DNA of 64,000 bases from JAAYAN01 sp964437215. Its GTDB lineage: Bacteria; Bacteroidota; Ignavibacteria; Ignavibacteriales; Melioribacteraceae. Under the pieces are notes generated by a model. That model had not been told where the DNA came from, searched no databases, and was given only the letters and a program-made list of their open reading frames with translations. Each line of letters starts with the position of its first letter. The stretch's first letter is position 1. This document shows, one piece after another, positions 47,601 through 56,268 of this stretch. A program made the position numbers and the translations under genes. Location: positions 26,190-90,189 of the forward strand of contig CAYTFZ010000002.1 in NCBI GenBank assembly GCA_964437215.1, written 5' to 3'.

Positions 47601-47961
47601 TGCGTTTTCCGATCCTAATATGGTAAAGACAATTCTTCGCAATTTAATATCAAACGCAATTAAATTTACAGATAGAGGCGGGGAAATTGATATAAAAGTT
47701 GAATCAGATGATAAAAATATACTTATCAAAGTTAAGGACACTGGTGTTGGAATGAGCCAGGAAAAAATTAATAAACTCTTCCAAATTGATCAAAATATTT
47801 CTTCTGCCGGCACCCAAAATGAAGAAGGTTCCGGGCTTGGACTAATTTTATGTAAGGAATTTATTCACCTCAATAAAGGAGAAATATTTGTTAAATCCCA
47901 AAAAGGGAAAGGAACGGAATTCTCCTTTACACTCCCCAAATATCAAGAAAAAATCAGTTAG
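44677..47961 (+). CDS. 14-repeat beta-propeller sensor histidine kinase
   Basis: 1094 aa: signal/anchor, then 14 Reg_prop repeats of the type IWVGTYNGLNRYD (about residues 50-690), enough for two seven-bladed propellers, a Y_Y_Y domain (YKYKLEGFDKDWNNIGSRNSA region), one membrane helix (about 810-830), coiled coil, HisKA with H875 in AHDLRSPFLALLGF, and HATPase (N box NLISNAIKF, GSGLGLILCKEF). There is no receiver or AraC domain, unlike Bacteroides hybrid kinases. The 3' end overlaps ribBA by 8 bases in convergent orientation. Confidence 0.92.
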   Translation: MISEKLIIRYIYFCRIIVLFYFIVNLTLSQTEDIEFDHLTSEDGLSLNTVTKILQDKNGFIWFGTYNGLNRFDGYSFKIFLQDRNNSNSISNHSIWALHEDQFGYIWIGTLNGLNRYDPKTEKFKQYKNDPKDFHSISHNQILSIFEDKDGNIWVGTYNGINRYNRETDNFTVIKKVSSSLNTDSLNIVSSIEEDYIGNLWLGTWNGLSYMKKDGQIIKTYFTQKTGNKIVNNRMIRSLLYDDNNNNLWIGTDGEGLIKYDQIRDIFKVYKTDSNNPFSISHNHIASIYKDNEGNMWIGSFNGLNKYNEKSESFSRYYNNPSKPNSLVDNRIYSITSDLDGIIWVGTAGGVSRFIFSKNPFHFFSNIDFIQKNKLMTDRIYTIYAGKQDELYIGGFDGLEMIDLKSEKFKVIKKDNKNFERQTENFVRSVIESKNGKLWIGTSYHGLFEYDPESGNIKQFIYDSHDTTSISNNGITSILEDKKGNIWVGTWWGFNRYYKETGKFKRYLPNPDKKNTFGHSLIWTIYEDSEGIIWIGTDGGGVNTYHPGEDKITHFTFGGEENQLSNNRVFCIYESKNKIMWFGTNDGLIAYNRINKKYRVYNKKIGLSGNLVNSILEDDNSNIWVGTESGLSKINPQTEEISVISKKDGLLGSEFSQNVAVKTSDGFFYFGYRKGIVYFHPDSIHFRKSNAPIVFTDLKIFNKSVPIEKDGILQQSIFNTESLRIPPDNDVITIDFAFLSYFNTKNHLYKYKLEGFDKDWNNIGSRNSATYTNLPPGEYKFKVAASIGNLNEKEKILRIEIIPAYYQTLWFRIIVIGIILLSVILYAKIRTKAILKQNKLLESKVSERTKDLDKTIKELNQEIASKDKFFSIIAHDLRSPFLALLGFSRYLVDEVDDISKEDLKVVADNILKSAKLTFGLLENLLYWARIKTGRINFEPNKISINSILDEMIELYKSNAENKEIKLKITSDNKIYAFSDPNMVKTILRNLISNAIKFTDRGGEIDIKVESDDKNILIKVKDTGVGMSQEKINKLFQIDQNISSAGTQNEEGSGLGLILCKEFIHLNKGEIFVKSQKGKGTEFSFTLPKYQEKIS

Positions 47962-49159
47962 ATTTTTGAAGAATCAAATGACCTAATTTATCGCGCTTGG
48001 TTTGAAGATATTTGATATTATTTTCGTTTGGCGTAATTTCTAAAGGAACTCTTTCCGTTATTTCAAGTCCGTAACCTTGAAGACCAGCTACCTTTTTAGT
48101 GTTATTAGTCAGCAGTTTTATTTTCTTTAGTCCAAGTTCCAAAAGTATTTGGGCACCTATTCCGTAATCGCGCAAATCTGCTTTAAAGCCAAGTTCTTCA
48201 TTAGCTTCAACAGTATCAAAACCTTTATCCTGAAGATCGTAAGCTTTAATCTTATTAACCAGACCAATGCCTCTTCCTTCCTGCCTCATATAAAGCAAAA
48301 CTCCTTTTCCTGTATCTTCAATAATTTTAAGAGAAGTAATTAACTGATCGTGGCAGTCGCACCGCAGAGAATGAAATACATCGCCGGTCATACATTCCGA
48401 GTGAAGCCTTACAAGTGTAGGTTCTTCAGAATTTATATCTCCTTTAACCAAAGCAATATGCTCTTTTTTATCAATTATACTTACAAAAAGATTCAGTTCA
48501 AATTTCCCTAATTGAGTAGGCAGAGGTATCGATGTAATTTTTTCAATCAGTTTATCTTTTTGAACGCGGTATTTAAATATTTGTTCAACACTTATTATTT
48601 TTAATTTATGGTCATTCGAAACTTTCTGCAAATCGTTTATTCGTGCCATCGAGCCGTTATCATTTAGAATTTCGCATAACACTCCGGTTCCGTCTAATCC
48701 GGCTAATTTGCAAAGATCAACAACAGCTTCTGTATGTCCGGGGCGTCCTAATACACCTTCTTCTGTTGCAATAAGAGGGAAAATGTGACCGGGTTTACCG
48801 AAATCTTCAGGTTTAGAACCAAGTTTAGCAATTTTATTGATTGTAACGGCTCTGTCTTCAGCAGATATTCCGGTGGTTGTTCCTTCAATTGCATCTACCG
48901 AAACAGAAAAACGAGTTCCGTGAAGAGCGCTGTTGTTACTAATCATCATAGGCAGTTCAAGTTCGCAGGCACGTTTTTCTGTTATAGGTACGCATATTAA
49001 CCCGCGTCCGTACTTTGCCATAAAATTTACTTTTTCGGCAGTAATAAATTCTGCTGCGCATACAAAATCGCCTTCGTTTTCACGATTTTCATCGTCAACA
49101 ATAATGATAATATTTCCTTGTTTAATTTCTTTTATTGCTTCTTCAACGGAACAAAACAT
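47954..49159 (-). CDS. ribBA: bifunctional riboflavin synthesis protein RibBA
   Basis: Two enzymes in one chain: N-terminal 3,4-dihydroxy-2-butanone-4-phosphate synthase (about 1-200; DDENRENEGDF) and C-terminal GTP cyclohydrolase II (about 205-401; zinc site SECMTGDVFHSLRCDCHD, and YMRQEGRGIGL). Both active sites look intact. 401 aa. No FMN riboswitch is visible upstream; the gene follows yajC by 17 bases. Confidence 0.96.
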   Translation of the reverse strand: MFCSVEEAIKEIKQGNIIIIVDDENRENEGDFVCAAEFITAEKVNFMAKYGRGLICVPITEKRACELELPMMISNNSALHGTRFSVSVDAIEGTTTGISAEDRAVTINKIAKLGSKPEDFGKPGHIFPLIATEEGVLGRPGHTEAVVDLCKLAGLDGTGVLCEILNDNGSMARINDLQKVSNDHKLKIISVEQIFKYRVQKDKLIEKITSIPLPTQLGKFELNLFVSIIDKKEHIALVKGDINSEEPTLVRLHSECMTGDVFHSLRCDCHDQLITSLKIIEDTGKGVLLYMRQEGRGIGLVNKIKAYDLQDKGFDTVEANEELGFKADLRDYGIGAQILLELGLKKIKLLTNNTKKVAGLQGYGLEITERVPLEITPNENNIKYLQTKRDKLGHLILQKSN

Positions 49160-49176
49160 CGCTTTCCCTATAAATA

Positions 49177-49479
49177 TTATTTAATTACTGTAGCTATAGC
49201 CGATCTTTCGAATTTAAGTTTTACGTTATTTCCGCAATCAACTAATACTGTTTTATCTTCTAATCCTGCAACTGTACCATGAATTCCGCTGCTGGTTACA
49301 ATTTTATCGCCTTTTTGAATAGCATTTATCATTGCGTCCCTTTCTTTCTGGCGTTTCTGTTGCGGTCTGATAATCATAAAATAAAAAATAGCGAAAATTG
49401 CTCCGAACATTATTAATGTTCCAACCAATCCTCCTCCGCCTTCGCCGCCCTGAGGCGCCATTGCAAAAATAAGATTCAT
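49177..49479 (-). CDS. yajC: Sec translocon accessory protein YajC
   Basis: 100-aa protein with one membrane helix (about 20-42), then IIRPQQKRQKERDAMINAIQKGDKIVTSSGIHGTV, the YajC signature. Good AAAGGAGGAATAAT ribosome binding site. Placed after tgt, as in many bacteria. Confidence 0.95.
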   Translation of the reverse strand: MNLIFAMAPQGGEGGGGLVGTLIMFGAIFAIFYFMIIRPQQKRQKERDAMINAIQKGDKIVTSSGIHGTVAGLEDKTVLVDCGNNVKLKFERSAIATVIK

Positions 49480-49480
49480 A

Positions 49481-50629
49481 TTATTCCTCCTTTAATCCGT
49501 TTTCTTTTTGTGAAATTTTATTGATAATTGATTTTTTCCAATCAGTGTAATTATTTTCTATTATTGCTTTCCGAGCTTGTTTTACAAGGTTAAGATAAAA
49601 TGTTAAATTATGAATTGAAGATAATTCGTAGGCCAGAATTTCTTTGGCTGTAAAAAGGTGGCGCAGATATGCCTTTGAAAAATTTCTGCAAGTATAACAA
49701 TTACAATTGTTGTCCAAAGGTGTAAAATCGTCCTTGTACGAATTATTTCTTATTGAAACTATGCCTTCGGATGTAAAAAGATATGCGTTGCGCGCATTGC
49801 GGGTGGGCATAACGCAATCGAACATATCAATTCCTCTTTCAATACATTCGAGAATATTTTCCGGTCTCCCTACGCCCATCAAATAACGAGGCTGGTTTTC
49901 AGGAAGGAAATCGGAAGTAAAATTAACTATATCGTACATTGTTTCAGCAGGTTCGCCTACAGCTAAACCTCCAATTGCATAACCGTCAAATCCGATGGAA
50001 GTAAGATCTGCAGCCGACTTTTCGCGCAAATCTTTATAAATGCTGCCTTGAACTATTCCAAAAAGATATTGCTCATTTCCGTAAAGAGGGGTGGAGTTTT
50101 CGAAAGCTTTTTTATTTAGCCAAGCCCATTCGGAAGTAAGAATTTGTGATTTCTTTGCATATTCATATTCGCAGGGATAAGGAGTGCATTCGTCCAAAAC
50201 CATCATTATATCGGAACCGATGCTTCTTTGTATTTCAATTACTTTTTCGGGTGAAAAAAAATGTTTAGATCCGTCGAGGTGCGAGCGGAATTCTACTCCG
50301 TCTTTTTTCATTTTCCGCAGAGCTGACAGACTATAAACCTGAAAACCGCCGCTGTCGGTTAAAACAGGTTTTTCCCAATTCATAAACTTGTGAAGTCCTC
50401 CGGCTTTTTCCAGTATTTTTGTTCCCGGGCGCAAATATAAATGATAAGTGTTCCCTAAAATAATCTGAGCTTCAATTTCATCTGCAAGAATTCTTTGAGG
50501 TACAGCCTTTACAGTTCCTTGAGTTCCTACCGGCATAAAAATAGGAGTTTCCACAAGACCTCGGCTTGTATGCAAAACACCAGCCCGGGCTTTGCTTTTT
50601 GAATCTTTATTAACTAACGAAAATTTCAA
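49481..50629 (-). CDS. tgt: tRNA-guanine transglycosylase
   Basis: Exchanges guanine 34 for preQ1 in queuosine tRNAs. 382 aa with DSGGFQVYSLS (substrate-binding Asp), FGIVQGS, GGLAVGE, the nucleophile segment (FDCVMPTRNARNA) and the zinc ligands CNCYTC with a later His. Lies divergent from the NfeD gene. Tgt-yajC-ribBA form one minus-strand unit. Confidence 0.97.
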   Translation of the reverse strand: MKFSLVNKDSKSKARAGVLHTSRGLVETPIFMPVGTQGTVKAVPQRILADEIEAQIILGNTYHLYLRPGTKILEKAGGLHKFMNWEKPVLTDSGGFQVYSLSALRKMKKDGVEFRSHLDGSKHFFSPEKVIEIQRSIGSDIMMVLDECTPYPCEYEYAKKSQILTSEWAWLNKKAFENSTPLYGNEQYLFGIVQGSIYKDLREKSAADLTSIGFDGYAIGGLAVGEPAETMYDIVNFTSDFLPENQPRYLMGVGRPENILECIERGIDMFDCVMPTRNARNAYLFTSEGIVSIRNNSYKDDFTPLDNNCNCYTCRNFSKAYLRHLFTAKEILAYELSSIHNLTFYLNLVKQARKAIIENNYTDWKKSIINKISQKENGLKEE

Positions 50630-50817
50630 ATGTAATCTTAATTATTTTTTTAAAATCAGATTTAAAAAATACGTTAATTATTGATGATCTTCCATATAAT
50701 TATAGTATAAATAATTTACTGCATATTTATATTAAAAAAATAAGTAAATACTTATATATTAAGTTAAAAGTATTTATATTTTAAGTGGTACAATAATTTT
50801 TGTTAACGGAGGTTTGT

Positions 50818-52134
50818 TTGAAGCTTCTTAAAATAATATTTATGTTCTTTATTTTGTGCAGTACAATAGTTCCCAAAAACGGTGAGATTATTATTGCAAA
50901 AATTAACGGAGAAATTGATTTAGGTCTTGCGCCTCATATAAAGCGGGTTGTTGAAGAAGCCGAAAAGATTTCGGCTGAGGCGATAATCTTTGAGATAAAT
51001 ACTTTTGGCGGAAGAGTTGACGCTGCTACTCAGATTAAAGATGCTATATTAAACTGTAAAGTTAAAACTATTGCATTTATAGATAAACGTGCAATTTCCG
51101 CTGGAGCACTTATTTCATTGTCCTGCGAAAAGATTGTTATGGTACCCGGGGCATCAATTGGCGCTTCAACTGTTGTGGATCAGTCGGGTGAAAAACAAGC
51201 GGAAAAATATCAATCATATATGCGTTCCGAAATGAGGTCTACTGCCGAAAAAAACAAACGACCGACAAAAATTGCAGAAGGAATGGTTGACGAAAGAATT
51301 GTTGTTAACGGATTGGTTGACAGCACTCAGCTGATAACTCTCACTTCCGAAGAAGCAGTAAAATATGGGATAGCTGATACAATTTTAACTTCCATAGCTC
51401 AAGTAAAAGATTTTTTTAATCTTGAAGAAGCTGAAATTATTGAGTTTGAGACTAACTGGGCTGAAGATCTTGTTAGATTTATTAATAATCCGATTATATC
51501 TTCTTTACTTATTATGATAGGACTTGTAGGATTATTTACAGAAATTAAAACACCAGGCTGGGGATTACCCGGAACTGCGGCTGTTATTGCTTTAGTTTTA
51601 TTTTTCGGAACAAATTATATTCTGGAACTTGCATCCGGTTTGGAAATAATGATTTTTGTAATCGGCGTAATCTTGCTTATAATAGAAATATTTGTTACTC
51701 CCGGTTTTGGCGTTATAGGTATTATCGGTATTATATGCATAGTTGGTTCATTATTTTTAGGCTTAGTATCCGATTTCCCTTCAGTTGATACTGATATGCT
51801 ATATTATGCGGCTATACAATTAGGACTGGCATTTGTATTTTCAACTGTTGCAATAATTATTTTATCAAGGTTTTTGCCAAAAACAAAAATGTGGTCGAAT
51901 CTTATCCTCGAAAAAAACATCGATGCTTCTTCCGGGTATGTTTCTTATGAACCGGAAATATCAGATTTATCCGGCGAAAAAGGGAAAGCAATTACAGATT
52001 TGCGTCCTTCTGGAACAGCTTCTTTCGGCGGTAAGAAATATGATGTTGTAACTTCAGGGGAGTATATTACAAAAGGAACAGATATAATAATTGTAAAAGT
52101 TGAAGGTTCGAAAATAGTTGTTGAGTCTGTCTAA
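50818..52134 (+). CDS. NfeD-family membrane serine protease
   Basis: 438 aa from TTG 50818, which has GGAGG 5 bases upstream (the frame is open to 50800, but that start has no binding site). Signal/membrane segment, a ClpP-like protease domain (about 25-200) with the catalytic serine in ISAGALISLS and the lysine in KNKRPTKIAEGMVD, four or so membrane helices (215-350), and a C-terminal NfeD OB domain. Long NfeD (NfeD1b) form, often paired with a SPFH protein; none is adjacent here. Ends overlapping the convergent kinase by 4 bases. Confidence 0.9.
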   Translation: MKLLKIIFMFFILCSTIVPKNGEIIIAKINGEIDLGLAPHIKRVVEEAEKISAEAIIFEINTFGGRVDAATQIKDAILNCKVKTIAFIDKRAISAGALISLSCEKIVMVPGASIGASTVVDQSGEKQAEKYQSYMRSEMRSTAEKNKRPTKIAEGMVDERIVVNGLVDSTQLITLTSEEAVKYGIADTILTSIAQVKDFFNLEEAEIIEFETNWAEDLVRFINNPIISSLLIMIGLVGLFTEIKTPGWGLPGTAAVIALVLFFGTNYILELASGLEIMIFVIGVILLIIEIFVTPGFGVIGIIGIICIVGSLFLGLVSDFPSVDTDMLYYAAIQLGLAFVFSTVAIIILSRFLPKTKMWSNLILEKNIDASSGYVSYEPEISDLSGEKGKAITDLRPSGTASFGGKKYDVVTSGEYITKGTDIIIVKVEGSKIVVESV

Positions 52135-54371
52135 ATAAAAGTCACTTTAAAAGTTGAGCCGATTCCTTTTTCGCTTTTAACATTTATCAAAGCTTTATTC
52201 AGGCGGCAATATTCTTTTACAAGTGCAAGTCCGAGGCCATTTCCTTCAAATTTACGGGTATATCCTTGATCTTCTTGAGTAAAAGCATCAAAAATATGAG
52301 GGAGATATTCTTCTTTTATCCCAATTCCGGTATCGGCAACTTCCACAAAAATATTGTTTTCGTTATCTCTTCCGAGCAGTATTCTTATACTGCCCTTATC
52401 GGTGTATTTTATTGCGTTATCAATTAAATTTACAAAGATTTGATAAACAGTGTATTCATCAGCAAATATATTGTATGTTTCTTCTTTTTGGCAATCAAGA
52501 TAAAGATTAAGGTTTTTTTCTGCTGCAATCTTTTTGTATTCAAGATAAAGATTATCGAGGACTCTGCCATAAATATCAAATTTTGTAGGGATATATTCAA
52601 ATGTTCCTGTATGCAGCTGCGACATATTTAAAATTAAATCTATTGTTCTGATAATTCTTTTACCAGCCCGGTTCATAATAGAAAAGCTTTGAGCAAGCTC
52701 AACAGGAATGTTTTCTTCAAGTTCATCTTTTATAAGTCCGGCATAACTTAAAATTGAATTTACGGGAGTGCGGATTTCGTGGGAAATTTGAGCAAGAAAT
52801 TCAGATTTTAATTTATTCGATTTTTCCGCTTCTTCCTTAGCAGCCATAACTGCCATTTCAATTTTTTTTCTTTCAGTTACATCAATCAGCGATCCGACAA
52901 CGGCAGGGTTTTCATTAAAAAATGTTCTCGACCCATAAATTTCGACGTGTATAATCTGTTTGTTCTTTTTAATGCATCGGAAATCAGAATTTATGTAATT
53001 GGAAGTGCCGGCAAGATTATTTTCAAAATTATTAGAGACAACTTCCAAATCTTCGGAGTGAATAATATCTTGAAGTTTAAGCTTGTCATTATCATCATTC
53101 CTTTCGAAACCTAAAATTTGAATGAGTTTCTGATTCATATATTTAAAAACGCCGTCTTGGATAAGAAAAATCCCGATTATTGATTTTTCAGCAAAATCAC
53201 GAAATTTGTTTTCCGATTCGATAAGACTTTTTTCATATTTTTTTCTTTCGGATACATCCCGGATAATGGCTTGCAGATAATTATCTTCGCCTACGATAAT
53301 ATTGTTTAAACTTACTTCTGTATCGAAGAGTGTTCCATCTTTTTTTCTGTTAATCCATTCAAAAAATTGGGTTTCTCCAGTTAAGGCTTTACTTATTTTT
53401 TCAGTTGTATTTCTTACAGAATTTATTTCTTTTTCAGAGTCAACGCTGAAAAATTCGAAAGGGGAGTGCGATATAATTTCGTGATGAGAGCATTTAAGCA
53501 GTTCCAGAGCTTTTATATTGCAGTCTACAATAACAAAATCTTTAATTATTATAATAGCATCGTTTGCCGTTTCAAAAAGCGTACGATATTTTAACTCATT
53601 ATCTTTTATATATTTTTCGGAATCCTTCCTTTGAGAAATATCTCTTATGATAGCAATTACACGTTTTATATTATTTGTTCGGTAGAATTTCGTACTAATT
53701 TCAATCCACACTTTTTTATTATTCTTATCTCTTGCTGTCATTTCCGAAAATTGAAGTCCTGCAAATTCGGTGCTTTTTATTAATCCTGAAAAAGAAATGC
53801 AGTTGTTTTCGCTGCCTCTTATTAAATCATCGGGATTTATATTAAAAATATCGAGATAAGAATAACCGAATAGGTCTAATGCAGCACTGTTTACATCAAG
53901 AATATTGCCGTTTTCGGGGTCGCATATAAAAATTGCTTCGCTGGCAGCATTGAATGTTTCGCGGTAATTTTTAAGACTGAACTGCATTAAATCGGAAGTG
54001 TCGTTTTTATTGCTTTTTGAAAACACGCCTAACAAAATATCATCTTCACTGTTTAATAATACAGCATTGAAATCAACAAATATTTCTTTGCCGCAATCGG
54101 GTTTAAATAATAATTGAACAGAAATTGAATTTTGCGAAGCTGCCTTTTTAATAATTTCCGAAAAGGATTTTTGTTTCCCGTTTTCAAACATATTGAAAAC
54201 AATATCGAGATTTTGCGCGGTTAAAGCAATATTATCAGGATTATTTCCTAAAAAATTAAAAAGAAAATTATCGTTAGCAAACAAGATTTTACTTTCTGAA
54301 TTTATTAAAATTCTGGCACCGAGTTTATTATCGGCCAGCATTCTGTATTTTTCAAAAACCTTGTTTCCCAA
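52131..54371 (-). CDS. multi-PAS sensor histidine kinase
   Basis: 746 aa, soluble, with four PAS domains in series (the last three around YRETFNAASEAIFICD, YRTLFETANDAIIIIKD, FRDFAEKSIIGIFLIQD), HisKA (H531 in SHEIRTPVNSILSYAGL) and HATPase ending FTQEDQGYTRKFEGNGLGLALVKEY. Its catalytic half resembles those of the two kinases at the start of the window. There is no receiver domain or neighbouring response regulator. It is last in the minus-strand psd-pssA-tatA-gatA-sucD-ndk-nudix unit. Confidence 0.9.
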   Translation of the reverse strand: MGNKVFEKYRMLADNKLGARILINSESKILFANDNFLFNFLGNNPDNIALTAQNLDIVFNMFENGKQKSFSEIIKKAASQNSISVQLLFKPDCGKEIFVDFNAVLLNSEDDILLGVFSKSNKNDTSDLMQFSLKNYRETFNAASEAIFICDPENGNILDVNSAALDLFGYSYLDIFNINPDDLIRGSENNCISFSGLIKSTEFAGLQFSEMTARDKNNKKVWIEISTKFYRTNNIKRVIAIIRDISQRKDSEKYIKDNELKYRTLFETANDAIIIIKDFVIVDCNIKALELLKCSHHEIISHSPFEFFSVDSEKEINSVRNTTEKISKALTGETQFFEWINRKKDGTLFDTEVSLNNIIVGEDNYLQAIIRDVSERKKYEKSLIESENKFRDFAEKSIIGIFLIQDGVFKYMNQKLIQILGFERNDDNDKLKLQDIIHSEDLEVVSNNFENNLAGTSNYINSDFRCIKKNKQIIHVEIYGSRTFFNENPAVVGSLIDVTERKKIEMAVMAAKEEAEKSNKLKSEFLAQISHEIRTPVNSILSYAGLIKDELEENIPVELAQSFSIMNRAGKRIIRTIDLILNMSQLHTGTFEYIPTKFDIYGRVLDNLYLEYKKIAAEKNLNLYLDCQKEETYNIFADEYTVYQIFVNLIDNAIKYTDKGSIRILLGRDNENNIFVEVADTGIGIKEEYLPHIFDAFTQEDQGYTRKFEGNGLGLALVKEYCRLNKALINVKSEKGIGSTFKVTFI

Positions 54372-54379
54372 ATTAGCCT

Positions 54380-54928
54380 CTATAGATAATTATCCTTAAT
54401 TATTTTCTGAGAAAAAGACCAAGCTGCAAGAGTCAGCCCGTCCCATATAATTTGTTGTGCAATCATACTTTTAATTTCATCGAAAGTAAAGCTGTATAAT
54501 TCAAAATCTTCAGTAATATCGGCAGGCAAAGGATTTTCTGTTAATTCCGATGCAATAAAAACTGTGCATAATTCGTCGCTGGCGCCAGTATATGGTGCAA
54601 AAAAACCCGTTTTAATAATTTTTGCCGCAGAAAAACCGGTTTCTTCTCGCAATTCTTTTTGGGCATTCTCTTCAAACGAAAGTCCATCTTCAACCGAACC
54701 GCAGGGGAATTCGAGACTTTCCATTTGGTTAAGGTATCTGTATTGATTAACCATCAGGATTTTTCCGCCAGAGGTAATGGGAATGACCATTGTAGAGCCG
54801 TTGGTATGGACGTAATGATATTCAAGCTGGTTACTGCCGTTAATGTTGAATTTATCAATTTTATACGACCAGTGTGCATTTTGCTTAAAAGTGCTTTCGC
54901 TTATTTTATTCCATTTTTTTAATGGCAT
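54380..54928 (-). CDS. Nudix hydrolase (ADP-ribose pyrophosphatase-like)
   Basis: 182 aa. Nudix box in the segment CGSVEDGLSFEENAQKELREETGF: G-x5-E-x7-REETGF. The layout (antiparallel strands before the box, ITSGGKILMVNQYRYL) resembles ADP-ribose pyrophosphatases, but the exact substrate is uncertain. Overlaps the ndk stop by one base. Confidence 0.85.
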   Translation of the reverse strand: MPLKKWNKISESTFKQNAHWSYKIDKFNINGSNQLEYHYVHTNGSTMVIPITSGGKILMVNQYRYLNQMESLEFPCGSVEDGLSFEENAQKELREETGFSAAKIIKTGFFAPYTGASDELCTVFIASELTENPLPADITEDFELYSFTFDEIKSMIAQQIIWDGLTLAAWSFSQKIIKDNYL

Positions 54929-55359
54929 TATAATCCGTAATTTTCAAGTAATTCTTTTCTCGAAAAAAAGTGTGATATTTCAATTGCGGCGTTTTCATCA
55001 GAGTCGGAACCATGAATAATATTTTGAGTTATACTATCGGCAAATAATTTGCGGATAGTGCCATCGGCAGCTTTAGCCGGATCGGTGGCGCCAATTAAAG
55101 TTCTGAAATCGTTTACGGCATTTTCCTTTTCGAGCACAACCGGAAGACAAGGTCCTGAAGTTATATAATCAAGTAATGAGCCAAAAAAAGGTTTATCGCG
55201 ATGAATTTCGTAAAATCCGCCGGCAGAATCTTTATTAAGGCGCACCATTTTAATTGCCTTAATTGTAAATCCGGCTGATGTAATTTTAGTTAATACTTCT
55301 CCAATAAGATTTTTTCTTACGCAATCCGGTTTAAGAATTGCTAAAGTTCTGTTATTCAA
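54928..55359 (-). CDS. ndk: nucleoside diphosphate kinase
   Basis: Interconverts nucleoside di- and triphosphates. 143 aa, beginning NRTLAILKPDCVRKNLIGEV, with the active histidine in NIIHGSDSDENAAIEI. Its ribosome binding site GGGAG is seen upstream. Lies after sucD, 39 bases away. Confidence 0.96.
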   Translation of the reverse strand: MNNRTLAILKPDCVRKNLIGEVLTKITSAGFTIKAIKMVRLNKDSAGGFYEIHRDKPFFGSLLDYITSGPCLPVVLEKENAVNDFRTLIGATDPAKAADGTIRKLFADSITQNIIHGSDSDENAAIEISHFFSRKELLENYGL

Positions 55360-55398
55360 TTTAATCTCCCAAATTAAGCGTGTAATTATACTATAAAT

Positions 55399-56265
55399 TT
55401 ATAATAAATTTTTTAATGTAATTCCGATATCGGCAGGGGAATCGGCAACGGCAATTCCTGCTTTTTTTAAAGTGTCAATTTTATCAGCTGCGGTTCCTTT
55501 GCCTCCGCTGATTATTGCTCCTGCGTGTCCCATTCTTCTTCCGGGCGGGGCTGTTCTTCCTGCAATAAATGCTGCAACGGGTTTTTTCACATTATTTTTT
55601 ATGAATAATGCGGCATCCTCTTCGGCAGTGCCTCCGATTTCACCGATCATAATTATACCTTCGGTTTCAGGGTCTTCATTAAAAAGTCGGATTATTTCCT
55701 TGAACTGAGTTCCTATTACAGGATCGCCTCCTATTCCAACACAAGTTGACTGACCCAGACCGAGATCTGTTAATTGTTTCACAGTTTCGTAAGTTAAAGT
55801 TCCGCTTCGCGAAACAACGCCAATATTTCCTGGTTTATGAATGAATCCCGGCATTATCCCGATTTTTGTTTTTCCCGGTGAAATTATTCCGGGACAATTT
55901 GGTCCAATAAGATGAATATCTTTCCCCTTGATATAATCATAAACACTAATCATATCGTTAACAGGAATTCCTTCGGTAATGCAGATTATAAGTTTGATAT
56001 TACAGTAGGCTGCTTCAAGAATTGCATCTGCAGCAAAGGCTGCAGGTACAAATATAACAGAAGCATCTATCTTAAAGTTTCTTGCAGCATCAGCAACTGT
56101 ATTGAAAACGGGAATTTCTGATATTTTTGTTCCGCCTTTATTCGGGGTAACACCGGCAATAATCTTCGTTCCGTATTCAATCATTTGGGCAGTGTGAAAA
56201 GCGCCTTCGCTTCCGGTAATTCCCTGAACAATTACATTTGTATTTTGATCTGCAAGTATACTCAT
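55399..56265 (-). CDS. sucD: succinyl-CoA synthetase alpha subunit
   Basis: Alpha subunit with the phosphohistidine in GRRMGHAGAIISGGKG and the CoA-binding N-terminal fold (VQGITGSEGAFHTAQMIEYG). 288 aa, normal length. sucC is not adjacent; it is probably encoded elsewhere. Follows gatA by three bases. Confidence 0.95.
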   Translation of the reverse strand: MSILADQNTNVIVQGITGSEGAFHTAQMIEYGTKIIAGVTPNKGGTKISEIPVFNTVADAARNFKIDASVIFVPAAFAADAILEAAYCNIKLIICITEGIPVNDMISVYDYIKGKDIHLIGPNCPGIISPGKTKIGIMPGFIHKPGNIGVVSRSGTLTYETVKQLTDLGLGQSTCVGIGGDPVIGTQFKEIIRLFNEDPETEGIIMIGEIGGTAEEDAALFIKNNVKKPVAAFIAGRTAPPGRRMGHAGAIISGGKGTAADKIDTLKKAGIAVADSPADIGITLKNLL

Positions 56266-56268
56266 TAT

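Noticed and set aside
49160..49176. FMN riboswitch before ribBA
   Set aside because: The spacer to yajC is only 17 bases, far too short, and no riboswitch core is visible.
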